Assembly (NCBI RefSeq): GCF_004124275.1 | Contig: NZ_CP027218.1 | Location: 2,607,501-2,671,500, forward strand | Direction: 5' to 3' | Origin: Pseudomonas sp. DTU12.3 | Lineage (GTDB): Bacteria > Pseudomonadota > Gammaproteobacteria > Pseudomonadales > Pseudomonadaceae | Length of the DNA: 64,000 nt | Shown: piece after piece, positions 45,051-53,921 of the stretch | How the letters are laid out: every line of letters begins with the position of its first letter | Numbering within the stretch: the first letter of the stretch is position 1 | The notes under the pieces: generated by a model | The model's database searches: none | The model's input: only the letters and a program-made list of their open reading frames with translations | What the model was told of the DNA's origin: nothing | Translations under genes and position numbers: made by a program

Positions 45051-46158
45051 TGGCCGAAATCCGTTTGCAGCACCTCGCCCACAGCTACAGCAAAACCCCG
45101 AGTGGCGCGGAGGATTATGCGATCCGTGAGATGGATCACGTCTGGGAGCAGGGCGGTGCCTACGCCTTGCTCGGGCCGTCGGGTTGCGGCAAGTCGACTT
45201 TGCTCAACATCATTTCCGGCCTGCTCAGCCCCTCGCAGGGCCACGTGTTGTTCGACGGCAAAGCGGTTAATGACCTGACGCCGGAGAAGCGCAACATTGC
45301 CCAGGTTTTCCAGTTTCCGGTGGTCTACGACACCATGACCGTGTTCGATAACCTCGCCTTTCCCCTGCGCAATCAGGGCATGGCCGAGGCGAAAGTGCAC
45401 AGCAAGGTGCAGGAGATTGCCGAAGTCCTCGACCTGCAAAACCTCCTGAGCAAGAAGGCGCGCAACCTCACCGCTGACGAAAAACAGAAAGTTTCGATGG
45501 GCCGTGGTCTGGTCCGTGACGACGTCTCGGCAATCCTCTTCGATGAACCGCTGACGGTGATCGACCCGCACCTGAAGTGGAAACTGCGGCGCAAGCTCAA
45601 ACAGATCCACGAGCAGTTCAACATCACCATGGTCTACGTCACCCACGATCAACTCGAGGCTTCGACCTTCGCCGACAAGATCGCGGTGATGTACGGCGGC
45701 CAGATCGTCCAGTTCGGCACGCCACGGGAATTGTTCGAGCGGCCGAGCCACACCTTTGTCGGCTATTTCATCGGCAGCCCGGGGATGAACCTGATCGAGG
45801 TGCAGCCACAACCCGGCGGCGTCGGTTTCGCCTCGACGCACCTGCCGCTGTCCGACGCGATGCAACGGCATATCGAACACGGTCAGTGGAAAAATCTCAA
45901 GGTCGGTATCCGCCCCGAATTCATTCATGTCTGGGATGAGCCGTTTGATGACGCCATGCAGGCAAAAGTCATCCACGTCGAAGACCTCGGCACCTACAAG
46001 ATCATGACCCTCGACCTCGACGGCGCACCGCTCAAAGTGCGCCTGGCCGAAGACAAACCGGTGCCGCAGGGCACTGCCTACATCAGTTTTCCGGCGCAGT
46101 GGCTGATGGTCTATGCCGATGAGTTCCTCCTGGAAGCCGACAGCGGCGAGGTGCAGCC

Positions 46159-46162
<4 letters not shown>
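45050..46162 (+). CDS. glpT: ABC importer ATPase 2, GlpT-like
   Basis: A 370-residue ATPase: Walker A GPSGCGKST (42-50), Q-loop QFPVVYDTMTVFDNLAFPL, Walker B AILFDEPLTVIDP and switch His199 in VTHDQLEAS are normal. The ABC signature is degenerate (LTADEKQK, about 140-147, instead of LSGGQxQ). Together with GlpS, which keeps LSGGQ but lacks the His, this predicts an asymmetric ATPase heterodimer. The start overlaps the previous stop by one base. Its C-terminal domain resembles the MalK regulatory fold. Symbol by analogy to the rhizobial glp operon, not the enteric G3P permease. Confidence 0.83.
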
Positions 46163-47025
<863 letters not shown>

Positions 47026-47034
47026 GGCCCGGCC

Positions 47035-47835
47035 ATGAGCAAAAGAAAGCTTATTCCGTTGTTGGTGTACATCCTGTTCCTGCTGGTGCCGATCTACTGG
47101 CTGCTGAACATGTCGTTCAAGAGCAACACCGAAATCCTCGGCGGGTTGACCCTGTTTCCGCAGGATTTCACCTGGCACAACTACAAGGTGATCTTCACTG
47201 ACCCGAGTTGGTACAACGGTTATCTCAACTCGTTGTACTACGTCAGCCTCAACACGGTGATCTCGCTGAGCGTGGCGTTGCCGGCGGCGTATGCGTTTTC
47301 GCGTTATCGCTTTCTTGGCGACAAGCATTTGTTCTTCTGGCTGCTGACCAATCGCATGGCGCCACCGGCGGTGTTTTTGCTGCCGTTCTTTCAGTTGTAT
47401 TCCTCGATTGGGTTGTTCGATACGCACATCGCTGTGGCGTTGGCGCATTGCCTGTTCAACGTGCCATTGGCGGTGTGGATTCTCGAAGGTTTCATGTCCG
47501 GTGTGCCCAAGGAAATCGACGAAACGGCTTACATCGACGGCTACAGTTTCCCCAAGTTCTTCGTGAAGATTTTCATCCCGCTGATCGGTTCCGGTATCGG
47601 TGTGACGGCGTTTTTCTGCTTCATGTTTTCCTGGGTCGAACTGCTGCTCGCGCGCACGTTGACCTCGGTAAATGCCAAACCGATCGCAGCGGTGATGACC
47701 CGCACGGTGTCGGCCTCGGGTATCGACTGGGGCGTGCTGGCAGCGGCGGGGGTGTTGACCATTCTGCCGGGCATGCTGGTGATCTGGTTTGTTCGCAACC
47801 ACGTGGCCAAGGGCTTTGCCCTCGGCCGGGTCTGA
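47035..47835 (+). CDS. glpQ: ABC importer permease 2, GlpQ-like
   Basis: A 266-residue membrane protein, MalG/UgpE type. The coupling loop is VPKEIDETAYIDGYSFPKFFVKIFIPLI (EAA motif). It begins LIPLLVYILFLLVPIYWLLNMSFKSNTEILG, as in carbohydrate permeases, and lies 9 bp after glpP. Transport partner of GlpP. The name follows the rhizobial operon; it is not the enteric phosphodiesterase GlpQ. Confidence 0.86.
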   Translation: MSKRKLIPLLVYILFLLVPIYWLLNMSFKSNTEILGGLTLFPQDFTWHNYKVIFTDPSWYNGYLNSLYYVSLNTVISLSVALPAAYAFSRYRFLGDKHLFFWLLTNRMAPPAVFLLPFFQLYSSIGLFDTHIAVALAHCLFNVPLAVWILEGFMSGVPKEIDETAYIDGYSFPKFFVKIFIPLIGSGIGVTAFFCFMFSWVELLLARTLTSVNAKPIAAVMTRTVSASGIDWGVLAAAGVLTILPGMLVIWFVRNHVAKGFALGRV

Positions 47836-47845
47836 GGAGCTGATG

Positions 47846-48118
47846 ATGGAATGGATGAGCTGGACCACCCCGACAGCGGGGTTCTTCATCGCCATTGGTC
47901 TGCTGCTGGTGGGCATGACCACGTGGGAATTGCGTTCGCCGAGCATCCTGCGGCGAGGTTTTCTGCCGATTGCCACCACCCGTGGCGATCGCTTGTTTAT
48001 CGGTCTTCTCGGCAGCGCCTACCTGCATTTGCTGGTCATCGGCGCCACCGACTGGAGCATCTGGGTGGCGTCCGCGTTGTCCCTGGTGTGGCTGTTGGCT
48101 GTGATGCGTTGGGGCTAG
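47846..48118 (+). CDS. glpU: DUF2160-type small membrane protein, GlpU-like
   Basis: About 90 residues with three hydrophobic segments (TAGFFIAIGLLLVGMTTWEL; FIGLLGSAYLHLLVIG; WSIWVASALSLVWLLAVM) and the conserved WELRSPSILRRGFLPI...TTRGDRLF block that marks this family. It is found almost only inside glpSTPQUV-type operons, so it supports the operon's identity. GAGGAG lies 6 bp before 47846; an alternative ATG is at 47843. Its job in transport is not known. Confidence 0.84.
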   Translation: MEWMSWTTPTAGFFIAIGLLLVGMTTWELRSPSILRRGFLPIATTRGDRLFIGLLGSAYLHLLVIGATDWSIWVASALSLVWLLAVMRWG

Positions 48119-48166
48119 TCGAGTCATTCGGCAACCGTGCTCCGAAATCCTAAACAGGAGGTCTCT

Positions 48167-49909
48167 ATGTTCGACAAAAACAATAAGCTGCGACATAGCA
48201 TTTCATTGGCAGCCATGCTGGCACTCAGCGGTTTGAGCGCAGTCGCCTGGGCTGATGCCTACGAAGACGCGGCGAAAAAATGGATCGGCAGTGAGTTCAA
48301 ACCGTCGACCCTGACGGCTGAACAGCAACTCGAAGAATTGAAGTGGTTCATCAAGGCTGCCGAGCCGTTTCGCGGCATGGAAATCAAGGTCGTTTCCGAG
48401 ACCCTGACCACCCACGAATACGAGTCGAAAGTGCTCGCCAAGGCCTTCACCGAAATCACCGGGATCAAGCTCACCCACGACCTGCTGCAAGAAGGCGACG
48501 TGGTCGAGAAAATGCAGACGGTGATGCAGTCCGACAAGAATATCTATGACGGCTGGGTCAACGACTCGGACCTGATCGGTACGCACTTTCGCTACGGCAA
48601 GACCGAATCGATCACCGACCTGATGGCCAACGAAGGCAAGAACTTCACTTCGCCGACGCTCGACATCAAGGACTTCATCGGCATTTCGTTCACCACCGCG
48701 CCGGACGGCAAGATCTATCAACTGCCCGACCAGCAATTCGCCAACCTGTATTGGTTCCGTGCTGACTGGTTTGAACGCGCCGATCTGAAAGCCAAGTTCA
48801 AGGAAAAGTACGGCTACGAATTGGGCGTGCCGGTGAACTGGTCGGCCTATGAAGACATCGCCAAATTCTTCAGCGAAGACGTCAAGGAAATCGACGGCAA
48901 ACGCGTTTACGGGCACATGGACTACGGCAAGAAAGACCCGTCGCTGGGCTGGCGTTTCACCGATGCCTGGTTCTCCATGGCCGGTGGCGGCGACAAAGGC
49001 TTGCCCAACGGTTTGCCGGTGGACGAGTGGGGGATTCGCGTCGAGGATTGCCATCCGGTCGGTTCCAGCGTGACCCGTGGCGGCGACACCAACGGCCCGG
49101 CCGCTGTGTTCGCCACGCAGAAATACGTCGACTGGCTGAAGGCCTACGCGCCACCGGAAGCGGCGGGCATGACTTTCTCCGAGTCCGGCCCGGTGCCGTC
49201 GCAGGGCAATATCGCTCAGCAGATCTTCTGGTACACCGCATTCACCGCCGACATGACCAAGCCGGGTCTGCCGGTGGTCAACGCCGACGGCACGCCGAAA
49301 TGGCGGATGGCGCCATCGCCGCGCGGGCCGTATTGGGAAGAGGGCATGAAGCTTGGCTATCAGGACGTGGGTTCGTGGACGTTCATGAAATCCACGCCTG
49401 AGAAACAGAAACTCGCGGCGTGGCTGTATGCGCAGTTCGTGACCTCGAAAACTGTCTCGTTGAAGAAAACCATCGTCGGCCTGACGCCGATTCGCGAGTC
49501 GGACATCAACTCGCAAGCGATGACCGATCTGGCGCCGAAACTCGGCGGTCTGGTCGAGTTCTACCGCAGCCCGGCCCGCGTGCAATGGACCCCGACCGGG
49601 ACCAACGTGCCGGACTATCCGCGTCTGGCGCAACTGTGGTGGAGCCACATCGCCGAAGCGGCCAGCGGCGAGAAAACCCCGCAACAGGCGCTGGATGGCC
49701 TGGCCAAGGATCAGGACGCAATCATGACGCGCCTCGAACGCTCCAAGGCCCAAGCGGTGTGCGCACCGAAAATGAACCCGGAGCGCGATGCGCAATACTG
49801 GTTTGATCAGCCAGGTGCACCGAAACCGAAACTGGCCAACGAGAAGCCGAAGGGCGAGACCGTGAGCTACAACGAACTCCTGAAATCGTGGGCGGATGCG
49901 CGCAAGTGA
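48167..49909 (+). CDS. glpV: ABC importer periplasmic binding protein, GlpV-like
   Basis: A 580-residue, unusually large substrate-binding protein. Signal peptide: RHSISLAAMLALSGLSAVAWA, cleavage before DAYEDAAKKW. The family-1 solute-binding fold is suggested by VVSETLTTHEYESKVLAKAFTEITGIKLTHDLLQEGDVVEKMQT and KSTPEKQKLAAWLYAQFVTSK. AGGAGG lies 6 bp before the start; a longer frame from 48137 lacks it. Last gene of the operon, followed by a terminator. It captures the substrate for GlpPQ; in the rhizobial homologue that is glycerol. Confidence 0.87.
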   Translation: MFDKNNKLRHSISLAAMLALSGLSAVAWADAYEDAAKKWIGSEFKPSTLTAEQQLEELKWFIKAAEPFRGMEIKVVSETLTTHEYESKVLAKAFTEITGIKLTHDLLQEGDVVEKMQTVMQSDKNIYDGWVNDSDLIGTHFRYGKTESITDLMANEGKNFTSPTLDIKDFIGISFTTAPDGKIYQLPDQQFANLYWFRADWFERADLKAKFKEKYGYELGVPVNWSAYEDIAKFFSEDVKEIDGKRVYGHMDYGKKDPSLGWRFTDAWFSMAGGGDKGLPNGLPVDEWGIRVEDCHPVGSSVTRGGDTNGPAAVFATQKYVDWLKAYAPPEAAGMTFSESGPVPSQGNIAQQIFWYTAFTADMTKPGLPVVNADGTPKWRMAPSPRGPYWEEGMKLGYQDVGSWTFMKSTPEKQKLAAWLYAQFVTSKTVSLKKTIVGLTPIRESDINSQAMTDLAPKLGGLVEFYRSPARVQWTPTGTNVPDYPRLAQLWWSHIAEAASGEKTPQQALDGLAKDQDAIMTRLERSKAQAVCAPKMNPERDAQYWFDQPGAPKPKLANEKPKGETVSYNELLKSWADARK

Positions 49910-49930
49910 TAGCTGAAATGTGAAAGGCGA

Positions 49931-49955
49931 ACGGCACCGCAAGGTGCCGTTTTTG
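49931..49955 (+). terminator. Terminator of the importer operon
   Basis: ACGGCACC-GCAA-GGTGCCGTTTTTG: 8-bp stem plus T-run, 22 bp after the glpV stop. Confidence 0.88.
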
Positions 49956-49970
49956 TCGGTGCCCGACCTA

Positions 49971-50071
49971 CCGCAATCGCCAGCAGGCTAGCTCCCACAT
50001 GTTTTTCTGCTGCCCACACATCCCGCATACACCGCAGATCCCTGTGGGAGCTGGCTTGCCAGCGATTGCGG
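49971..50071. repeat. REP variant (CCGCAATCGC...GCGATTGCGG type)
   Basis: CCGCAATCGCCAGCAGGCTAGCTCCCACA is mirrored by TGTGGGAGCTGGCTTGCCAGCGATTGCGG, a third REP flavour in this window. Confidence 0.88.
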
Positions 50072-50116
50072 TCTGACAGCCAGCATTGATGTGTATCAGT
50101 ACTGGATATGTCCTGA

Positions 50117-50494
50117 TCAGACCAGAACAGCCAGATCGGTGTACCGGGCTACCAAAGGATCAGCCGTGAGCAACTTCATCGGCTCGGTCATTGCTGTGGC
50201 CACGATAATGCGGTCAAACGGATCCCGGTGATGGTGCTCAAGATCCTTCACGGCAATGGCATGTTCTGCAGTGACTGGCAGTTCGATGAACCCGCTATCG
50301 AGGCAATATTGGCGGATTTCTTCCAGATCCACATTCAACTTTCCAAGACCGACCTTGATTGCCATTTCCCAGAAAGTGGCGGCACTGATGTAGATATCGG
50401 CAGCGTTTTCAATCAGCTTTCTGGCTTTTCCGGACAGTCTGGCATCATCACTAAGCGTCCAGAGCAGTATGTGCGTGTCGAGCAGAAGCCTCAT
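50117..50494 (-). CDS. PIN-domain toxin (VapC-like)
   Basis: A 125-residue PIN nuclease: MRLLLDTHILLWTLSDDARLS with Asp6, FWEMAIK with Glu43, HHRDPFDRIIVATAM with Asp91/Asp94, and LLTADPLV with Asp112 give the acidic metal site. The DPFDR motif is typical of the subgroup paired with Phd-type antitoxins. The start overlaps the antitoxin stop by four bases. Expected activity is cleavage of tRNA or other RNA when the antitoxin is lost. Confidence 0.88.
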   Translation of the reverse strand: MRLLLDTHILLWTLSDDARLSGKARKLIENAADIYISAATFWEMAIKVGLGKLNVDLEEIRQYCLDSGFIELPVTAEHAIAVKDLEHHHRDPFDRIIVATAMTEPMKLLTADPLVARYTDLAVLV

Positions 50495-50730
50495 GCTTGC
50501 GTGCCTTCAAATGCATCCAGCATGTCATCGGGCAAGGGTGAATCGAAATCCTGAGGTAGCACCAGTTTGCCTTTCATCGCGCCAATGCGCTTCGCTGTGG
50601 TTCTCCCGATCGGAACGAGGCGAGCCATCGCCCGGCCATGCTTGGCAATCGTGATGACCTGTCCGGCAGCGGCATCATCGACGAGTTTGGATAGGTTGTT
50701 TTTGGCTTCGGCCAGCGGAACGATGATCAT
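50491..50730 (-). CDS. Phd/YefM-type antitoxin
   Basis: A 79-residue protein: MIIVPLAEAKNNLSKLVDDAAAGQVITIAKHGRAMARLVPI is the Phd DNA-binding/dimer fold. The Pro/Asp-rich tail (LPQDFDSPLPDDMLDAFEG) should wrap the toxin. AGGGGTGA lies 6 bp before ATG 50730. The same frame stays open upstream to at least 50922, where another good ribosome site and Met occur, so an N-terminally extended form of 144 residues cannot be excluded. Toxin-antitoxin order is the usual one. Confidence 0.86.
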   Translation of the reverse strand: MIIVPLAEAKNNLSKLVDDAAAGQVITIAKHGRAMARLVPIGRTTAKRIGAMKGKLVLPQDFDSPLPDDMLDAFEGTQA

Positions 50731-50922
50731 CAGTTCACCCCTGTATTCTGGACAAATATAGCCAGAATATTTCAGCTCTGCAAAGTCGCACCAATGCTCA
50801 GCGCAACCAAGGGGCCAAACTGTTGACCTGCGTTGATAGGGTAGTTGTGCAACATCGCTTTGCCGCCGGGTAGCCAAAACATCGACGTCCTCAACCAACT
50901 CACAAAAAGTGTCTCGATTCAT
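50731..50922 (-). pseudogene. Possible gene remnant in frame with the antitoxin
   Basis: ATG at 50922 is preceded by GGGGAGGAAT, one of the best ribosome sites in the window. It encodes MNRDTFCELVEDVDVLATRRQ, which looks like a genuine protein start, perhaps a small antitoxin-like regulator. The following residues are Cys/Trp-rich and lack family character, and the frame runs into the antitoxin. A truncated gene or fusion scar is my best guess. Confidence 0.35.
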
Positions 50923-51172
50923 TATTCCTCCCCATCGTTTTTCAACCTGTCGAGGTATCCACCTTAGGGCTATCCACTCAGGGCTGGCTGTAGGAAGAAA
51001 CGGAGGTTGAGGCGAGAGCTTTCGGAGTTTTGTGGGGACAGGAACGTTTCGGTAAAAAATCGTACAAAACACTCGATTTCCGCTCAGACATTCAACATCG
51101 ATATCGACTGACTTAACGCCATCGCTGGCAAGCCAGGCTCCCACAGGTTTTTTGCGGAGCCGACACATTCAA
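50923..51172. other. Intergenic stretch with half a REP
   Basis: No gene seen. ATCGCTGGCAAGCCAGGCTC at 51121-51140 followed by CCACA is one arm of the CCAGCGAT-type REP without its partner. Confidence 0.5.
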
Positions 51173-51254
51173 TGTAGGAGCTGCCGCAGGCTGCGATCTG
51201 TTGATCTTGATCTAAAAACAAGAGTAAAGATCGCAGCCTGCGGCAGCTCCTACA
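51173..51254. repeat. REP of the TAGGAGCTGCCGCAGGCTGCGATC family
   Basis: TGTAGGAGCTGCCGCAGGCT and AGCCTGCGGCAGCTCCTACA arms; it overlaps the last codons of czcS (stop near 51250). Confidence 0.9.
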
Positions 51255-52656
51255 GGGATGATTCGGTGGTGGGGAAGCCCAAGCGGAACACGGTCATCGC
51301 CCCCGGCAGGCTCTTAACCTCGGCCACGCCCTGATGCAGGCTCATGATCGAGCGCACGATCGCCAGCCCTAATCCGGTGCTGCCCTGCGATCTGGAGCGG
51401 CTGCTGTCGACGCGGTAGAAGCGGTCGAACAGATACGGCAGATGTTGCGCTTCAATCCCGGCGCCAGGGTTGCTGACCAGTAGCGAGGACTGCTTTGCGC
51501 CTTGCTCGATCAGCAACGTCACGGTTTTTCCGGCGGGACAATGGCGCAAGGCATTCGACAGCAGATTCGAAATCGCCCGCTGAATCATCAACCGATCGCC
51601 CAACACCGAAGCGCTGCCAATAACGTTCAAGTGAATGCGCTTGTCCTGCGCCGACAACGAAAACATCTCCGCCACTTTCGCCGACTCAACCTCCAGCGCC
51701 ACCGCTTCAAATGGTGCCAGTGCCGACGGATGACTGACCTGCGCCAGAAACAACATGTCCGAGACAATCCGCGCCACCCGCTCCAGCTCTTCGGTGCACG
51801 ACACCAGCACATCCTTGTACTCGTCCACCGAGCGCTCGCGCGAAAGCGTCACTTGCGCCTTGCCCATCAGGTTATTGATCGGCGTGCGCAGCTCATGCGC
51901 CAGATCATCGGAAAACTGTGACAACTGCTGCACCCCGGCATCCAGCCGATGCAGCATGAAGTTGATGCCCTGCGCCAGTTCGCTCAACTCCTGCGGCATG
52001 TTCACCACCGACAGGCGATGATCGAGATCCTGGGTCGAGACCATCGCTGCGACTTTGCGAAACTCGCGCATCGGTGCCAATCCGCGCTGCACCGCGCCCC
52101 ACGCCGTGAGGCCGATGAACACCAGCAGCAACGGCAAGGCAATCAGCGTCGAGCGCAGATAGGCGCTGAGCAAGGCCTCATCGTGGGCGTTATCAACCGA
52201 CAGCAGCACCGGCACGCTGCTGCCGTCCTTGAGGCGAATCAGTTGGGAGGCGGTAAGGAATTGCTTGCCTTCAGCGTCAGTGCTGTCGCTGTAGGCCAGT
52301 TGATCGGTGGTCGCGCGCACGGCTTTTAATTCAACCCGTGGATCGGCCAGGCCCGAGCCTGATTTGAGCAGCGGTGCGCGCTGAATGAGGCGGTCATAAA
52401 TCGTCAGCGTGAGGTTGTCATGGCCCATCACCTGATCGAGCAGAATGTGCGGCTTACCGCTGATTTCATTGGCGTCGACGTACAGCGACAGGCTGTGCTC
52501 AACCTGTTGCATCTTCTCTTTCAGGCTGTCTCGGGACAGCGCATTCAGCTCATGGGTCAGGGCGAAGTACGCCAGAATCGCCAGAAACACCACCAGCAGC
52601 GCACCGAGAATGCTCACCGTCAAACCAAGGCGCATCGACAGACTGGCCGGCTTCAT
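51250..52656 (-). CDS. czcS: Heavy-metal sensor histidine kinase
   Basis: A 468-residue kinase. TM1 (LGLTVSILGALLVVFLAILAYF) and TM2 (TLIALPLLLVFIGLTAW) bracket a ~150-residue periplasmic sensor. HAMP, the H-box FSDDLAHELRTPINNLMGKAQ, the N-box QRAISNLLSNALRH and the G-box GSTGLGLAIVRSIMSLHQG are complete. Length and domain order match CzcS/CopS/CusS kinases. The start overlaps the regulator stop by four bases. Adjacent czcCBA indicates Zn/Cd/Co sensing. The extreme 3' end touches a REP element. Confidence 0.86.
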   Translation of the reverse strand: MKPASLSMRLGLTVSILGALLVVFLAILAYFALTHELNALSRDSLKEKMQQVEHSLSLYVDANEISGKPHILLDQVMGHDNLTLTIYDRLIQRAPLLKSGSGLADPRVELKAVRATTDQLAYSDSTDAEGKQFLTASQLIRLKDGSSVPVLLSVDNAHDEALLSAYLRSTLIALPLLLVFIGLTAWGAVQRGLAPMREFRKVAAMVSTQDLDHRLSVVNMPQELSELAQGINFMLHRLDAGVQQLSQFSDDLAHELRTPINNLMGKAQVTLSRERSVDEYKDVLVSCTEELERVARIVSDMLFLAQVSHPSALAPFEAVALEVESAKVAEMFSLSAQDKRIHLNVIGSASVLGDRLMIQRAISNLLSNALRHCPAGKTVTLLIEQGAKQSSLLVSNPGAGIEAQHLPYLFDRFYRVDSSRSRSQGSTGLGLAIVRSIMSLHQGVAEVKSLPGAMTVFRLGFPTTESSL

Positions 52657-53327
52657 TCGCGCGCCTCCAGGACATAGCCGACACCACGCAGGGTGTGGAT
52701 CAACTTGCTCTCGAACGGGTCGTCGATTTTCGCCCGCAAACGACGGATCGAGACTTCGACGACATTGGTGTCGCAATCGAAATTCATGTCCCACACCAGC
52801 GAGATGATTTGCGTGCGCGTCAGCACTTCGCCGGACTGGCGCATCAGCAGGTGCAGCAGGGCGAATTCCTTGGTGGTCAGGTCGATACGCTGCTCGCCAC
52901 GGAACGCGCGGTGCCTGCCCGGATCGAGTTCCAGATCCGCGACTTTCAACACCTGCGGCAGTGGAATGTTTTCACTGCGGCGCATCAACGTGCGCACCCG
53001 CGCGAGCAGTTCGGGGAACTCGAACGGCTTGACCAGATAGTCGTCGGCGCCCAGGTCGAGGCCGCGAATCTTGTCGGCCAGACGCCCACGCGCGGTGAGC
53101 ATCATCACCCGCGTGGCGTGGGTTTTGCGCAGTTGTTCCAGCACGGCCCAGCCGTCCAGTTCGGGCAGGTTCACATCGAGAATCACCAGGTCGTAGGCTT
53201 GCTGTTGTGCCAAGTGCAAGCCGTCGGCACCGGTGGCTGCGTGGTCAACGATATAACCACTTTCGGTCAAACCCTGATGCAAGTATTCGGCAGCTTTAAG
53301 CTCGTCCTCGATGACAAGGATTCGCAT
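52653..53327 (-). CDS. czcR: OmpR-family response regulator of the metal system
   Basis: A 224-residue regulator: receiver with phospho-acceptor Asp51 (DLVILDVNLPELDGW) and Lys about 101 (GADDYLVKPFEFPELLARVR), then a winged-helix domain (LTTKEFALLHLLMRQSGEVLTRTQIISLVWDMNFDCDTNVVEVSIRRLRAKID) of the heavy-metal CopR/CzcR/CusR subgroup. It is divergent from czcCBA. The czcC and ptrA upstream regions share a conserved motif that is its likely target. In P. aeruginosa CzcR also lowers OprD expression, giving Zn/carbapenem cross-resistance. Confidence 0.87.
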   Translation of the reverse strand: MRILVIEDELKAAEYLHQGLTESGYIVDHAATGADGLHLAQQQAYDLVILDVNLPELDGWAVLEQLRKTHATRVMMLTARGRLADKIRGLDLGADDYLVKPFEFPELLARVRTLMRRSENIPLPQVLKVADLELDPGRHRAFRGEQRIDLTTKEFALLHLLMRQSGEVLTRTQIISLVWDMNFDCDTNVVEVSIRRLRAKIDDPFESKLIHTLRGVGYVLEARE

Positions 53328-53365
53328 GATCTTTCACCACTTTTATTTAATGGGTATTTAATTTA

Positions 53366-53384
53366 GGCGACTGGGAAATTTATT
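53366..53384 (-). promoter_or_regulatory. Weak copy of the metal-regulon motif before czcR
   Basis: The minus strand reads ATAAATTTCCCAGTCGCC, resembling TAATGTTCCAGTCACC before czcC, 39 bp upstream of the czcR start. Possible autoregulatory site; only a partial match. Confidence 0.3.
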
Positions 53385-53426
53385 GTTTTTGTAAGGTATT
53401 CCGGACGTTGTTCAATAACGATAAGA

Positions 53427-53606
53427 AGCCCCTCACCCTAACCCTCTCCCAAAGGGAGAGGGGACTAAACGTGGGATGCTTCAGAACTGCACCGACGTGG
53501 AACATCTTTACGGAATCCATAATCGACTAGATGTAACAGGTCGATATATAACGCCAGACATCTCGGTCGGCTCCCTCTCCCCCCGGGAGAGGGCTGGGGT
53601 GAGGGG
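53427..53606. repeat. ~180-bp inverted-repeat element, copy D
   Basis: Starts AGCCCCTCACCCTAACCCTC and ends GAGAGGGCTGGGGTGAGGGG. The interior has GGAATCCATAATCGACTAGA, CAGGTCGATATA and GCCAGACATCTCGGTCGGCT. The best-preserved terminal inverted repeats of the four copies. It separates a MerR-type promoter from czcR. Confidence 0.9.
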
Positions 53607-53614
53607 TAGTCCGG

Positions 53615-53645
53615 ACAATAAAGGTTGTAGTGGCTACAGGGTCAA
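53615..53645 (-). promoter_or_regulatory. MerR-type (CadR/ZntR-like) promoter pointing toward czcRS
   Basis: On the minus strand TTGACC (53645-53640) and TATTGT (53620-53615) are separated by exactly 19 bp. The spacer holds TGTAG-TGG-CTACA, a perfect dyad. TTGACC followed by CTGTAG...CTACAA is the layout of metal-responsive MerR operators such as CadR, ZntR and PbrR. Transcription would begin near 53608 and cross repeat copy D before czcR. Confidence 0.7.
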
Positions 53646-53828
53646 CCGCCAAGCGCTTTAAAACGGCGCTCTGCGACAGCCTGTCGCAGCACAAACTGCA
53701 AAACCCCCATGACATTGAATTTCACAAGTGCTGTTCAGCAGATATCTAACCCGCATTTGTTTCGATGTATTACGACAACAGCGTTTGCACTTCGCATCCT
53801 AGAACAAAACAACTTCGGCAAACCGTGG

Positions 53829-53855
53829 ATAACAGATTTGTAATGTTCCAGTCAC
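53829..53855 (+). promoter_or_regulatory. Shared metal-regulon motif before czcC
   Basis: ATAACAGATTTGTAATGTTC then CAGTCACC, 66 bp before the czcC start. The region before ptrA (59712-59738) matches at most positions and at nearly the same distance. Probable CzcR (or CopR) operator. Confidence 0.65.
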
Positions 53856-53921
53856 CTTGTCGATAAGTTCAAAACCCTACCGTGGCGGCATTGAAAATCC
53901 TGAATCAAAGGAAGTCTGCCA

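Noticed and set aside
51250..53327. CopRS/CusRS identity for the two-component pair
   Set aside because: The sequence subgroup cannot exclude it, but divergent czcCBA with the divalent-type TM4 motif makes CzcRS the better call.
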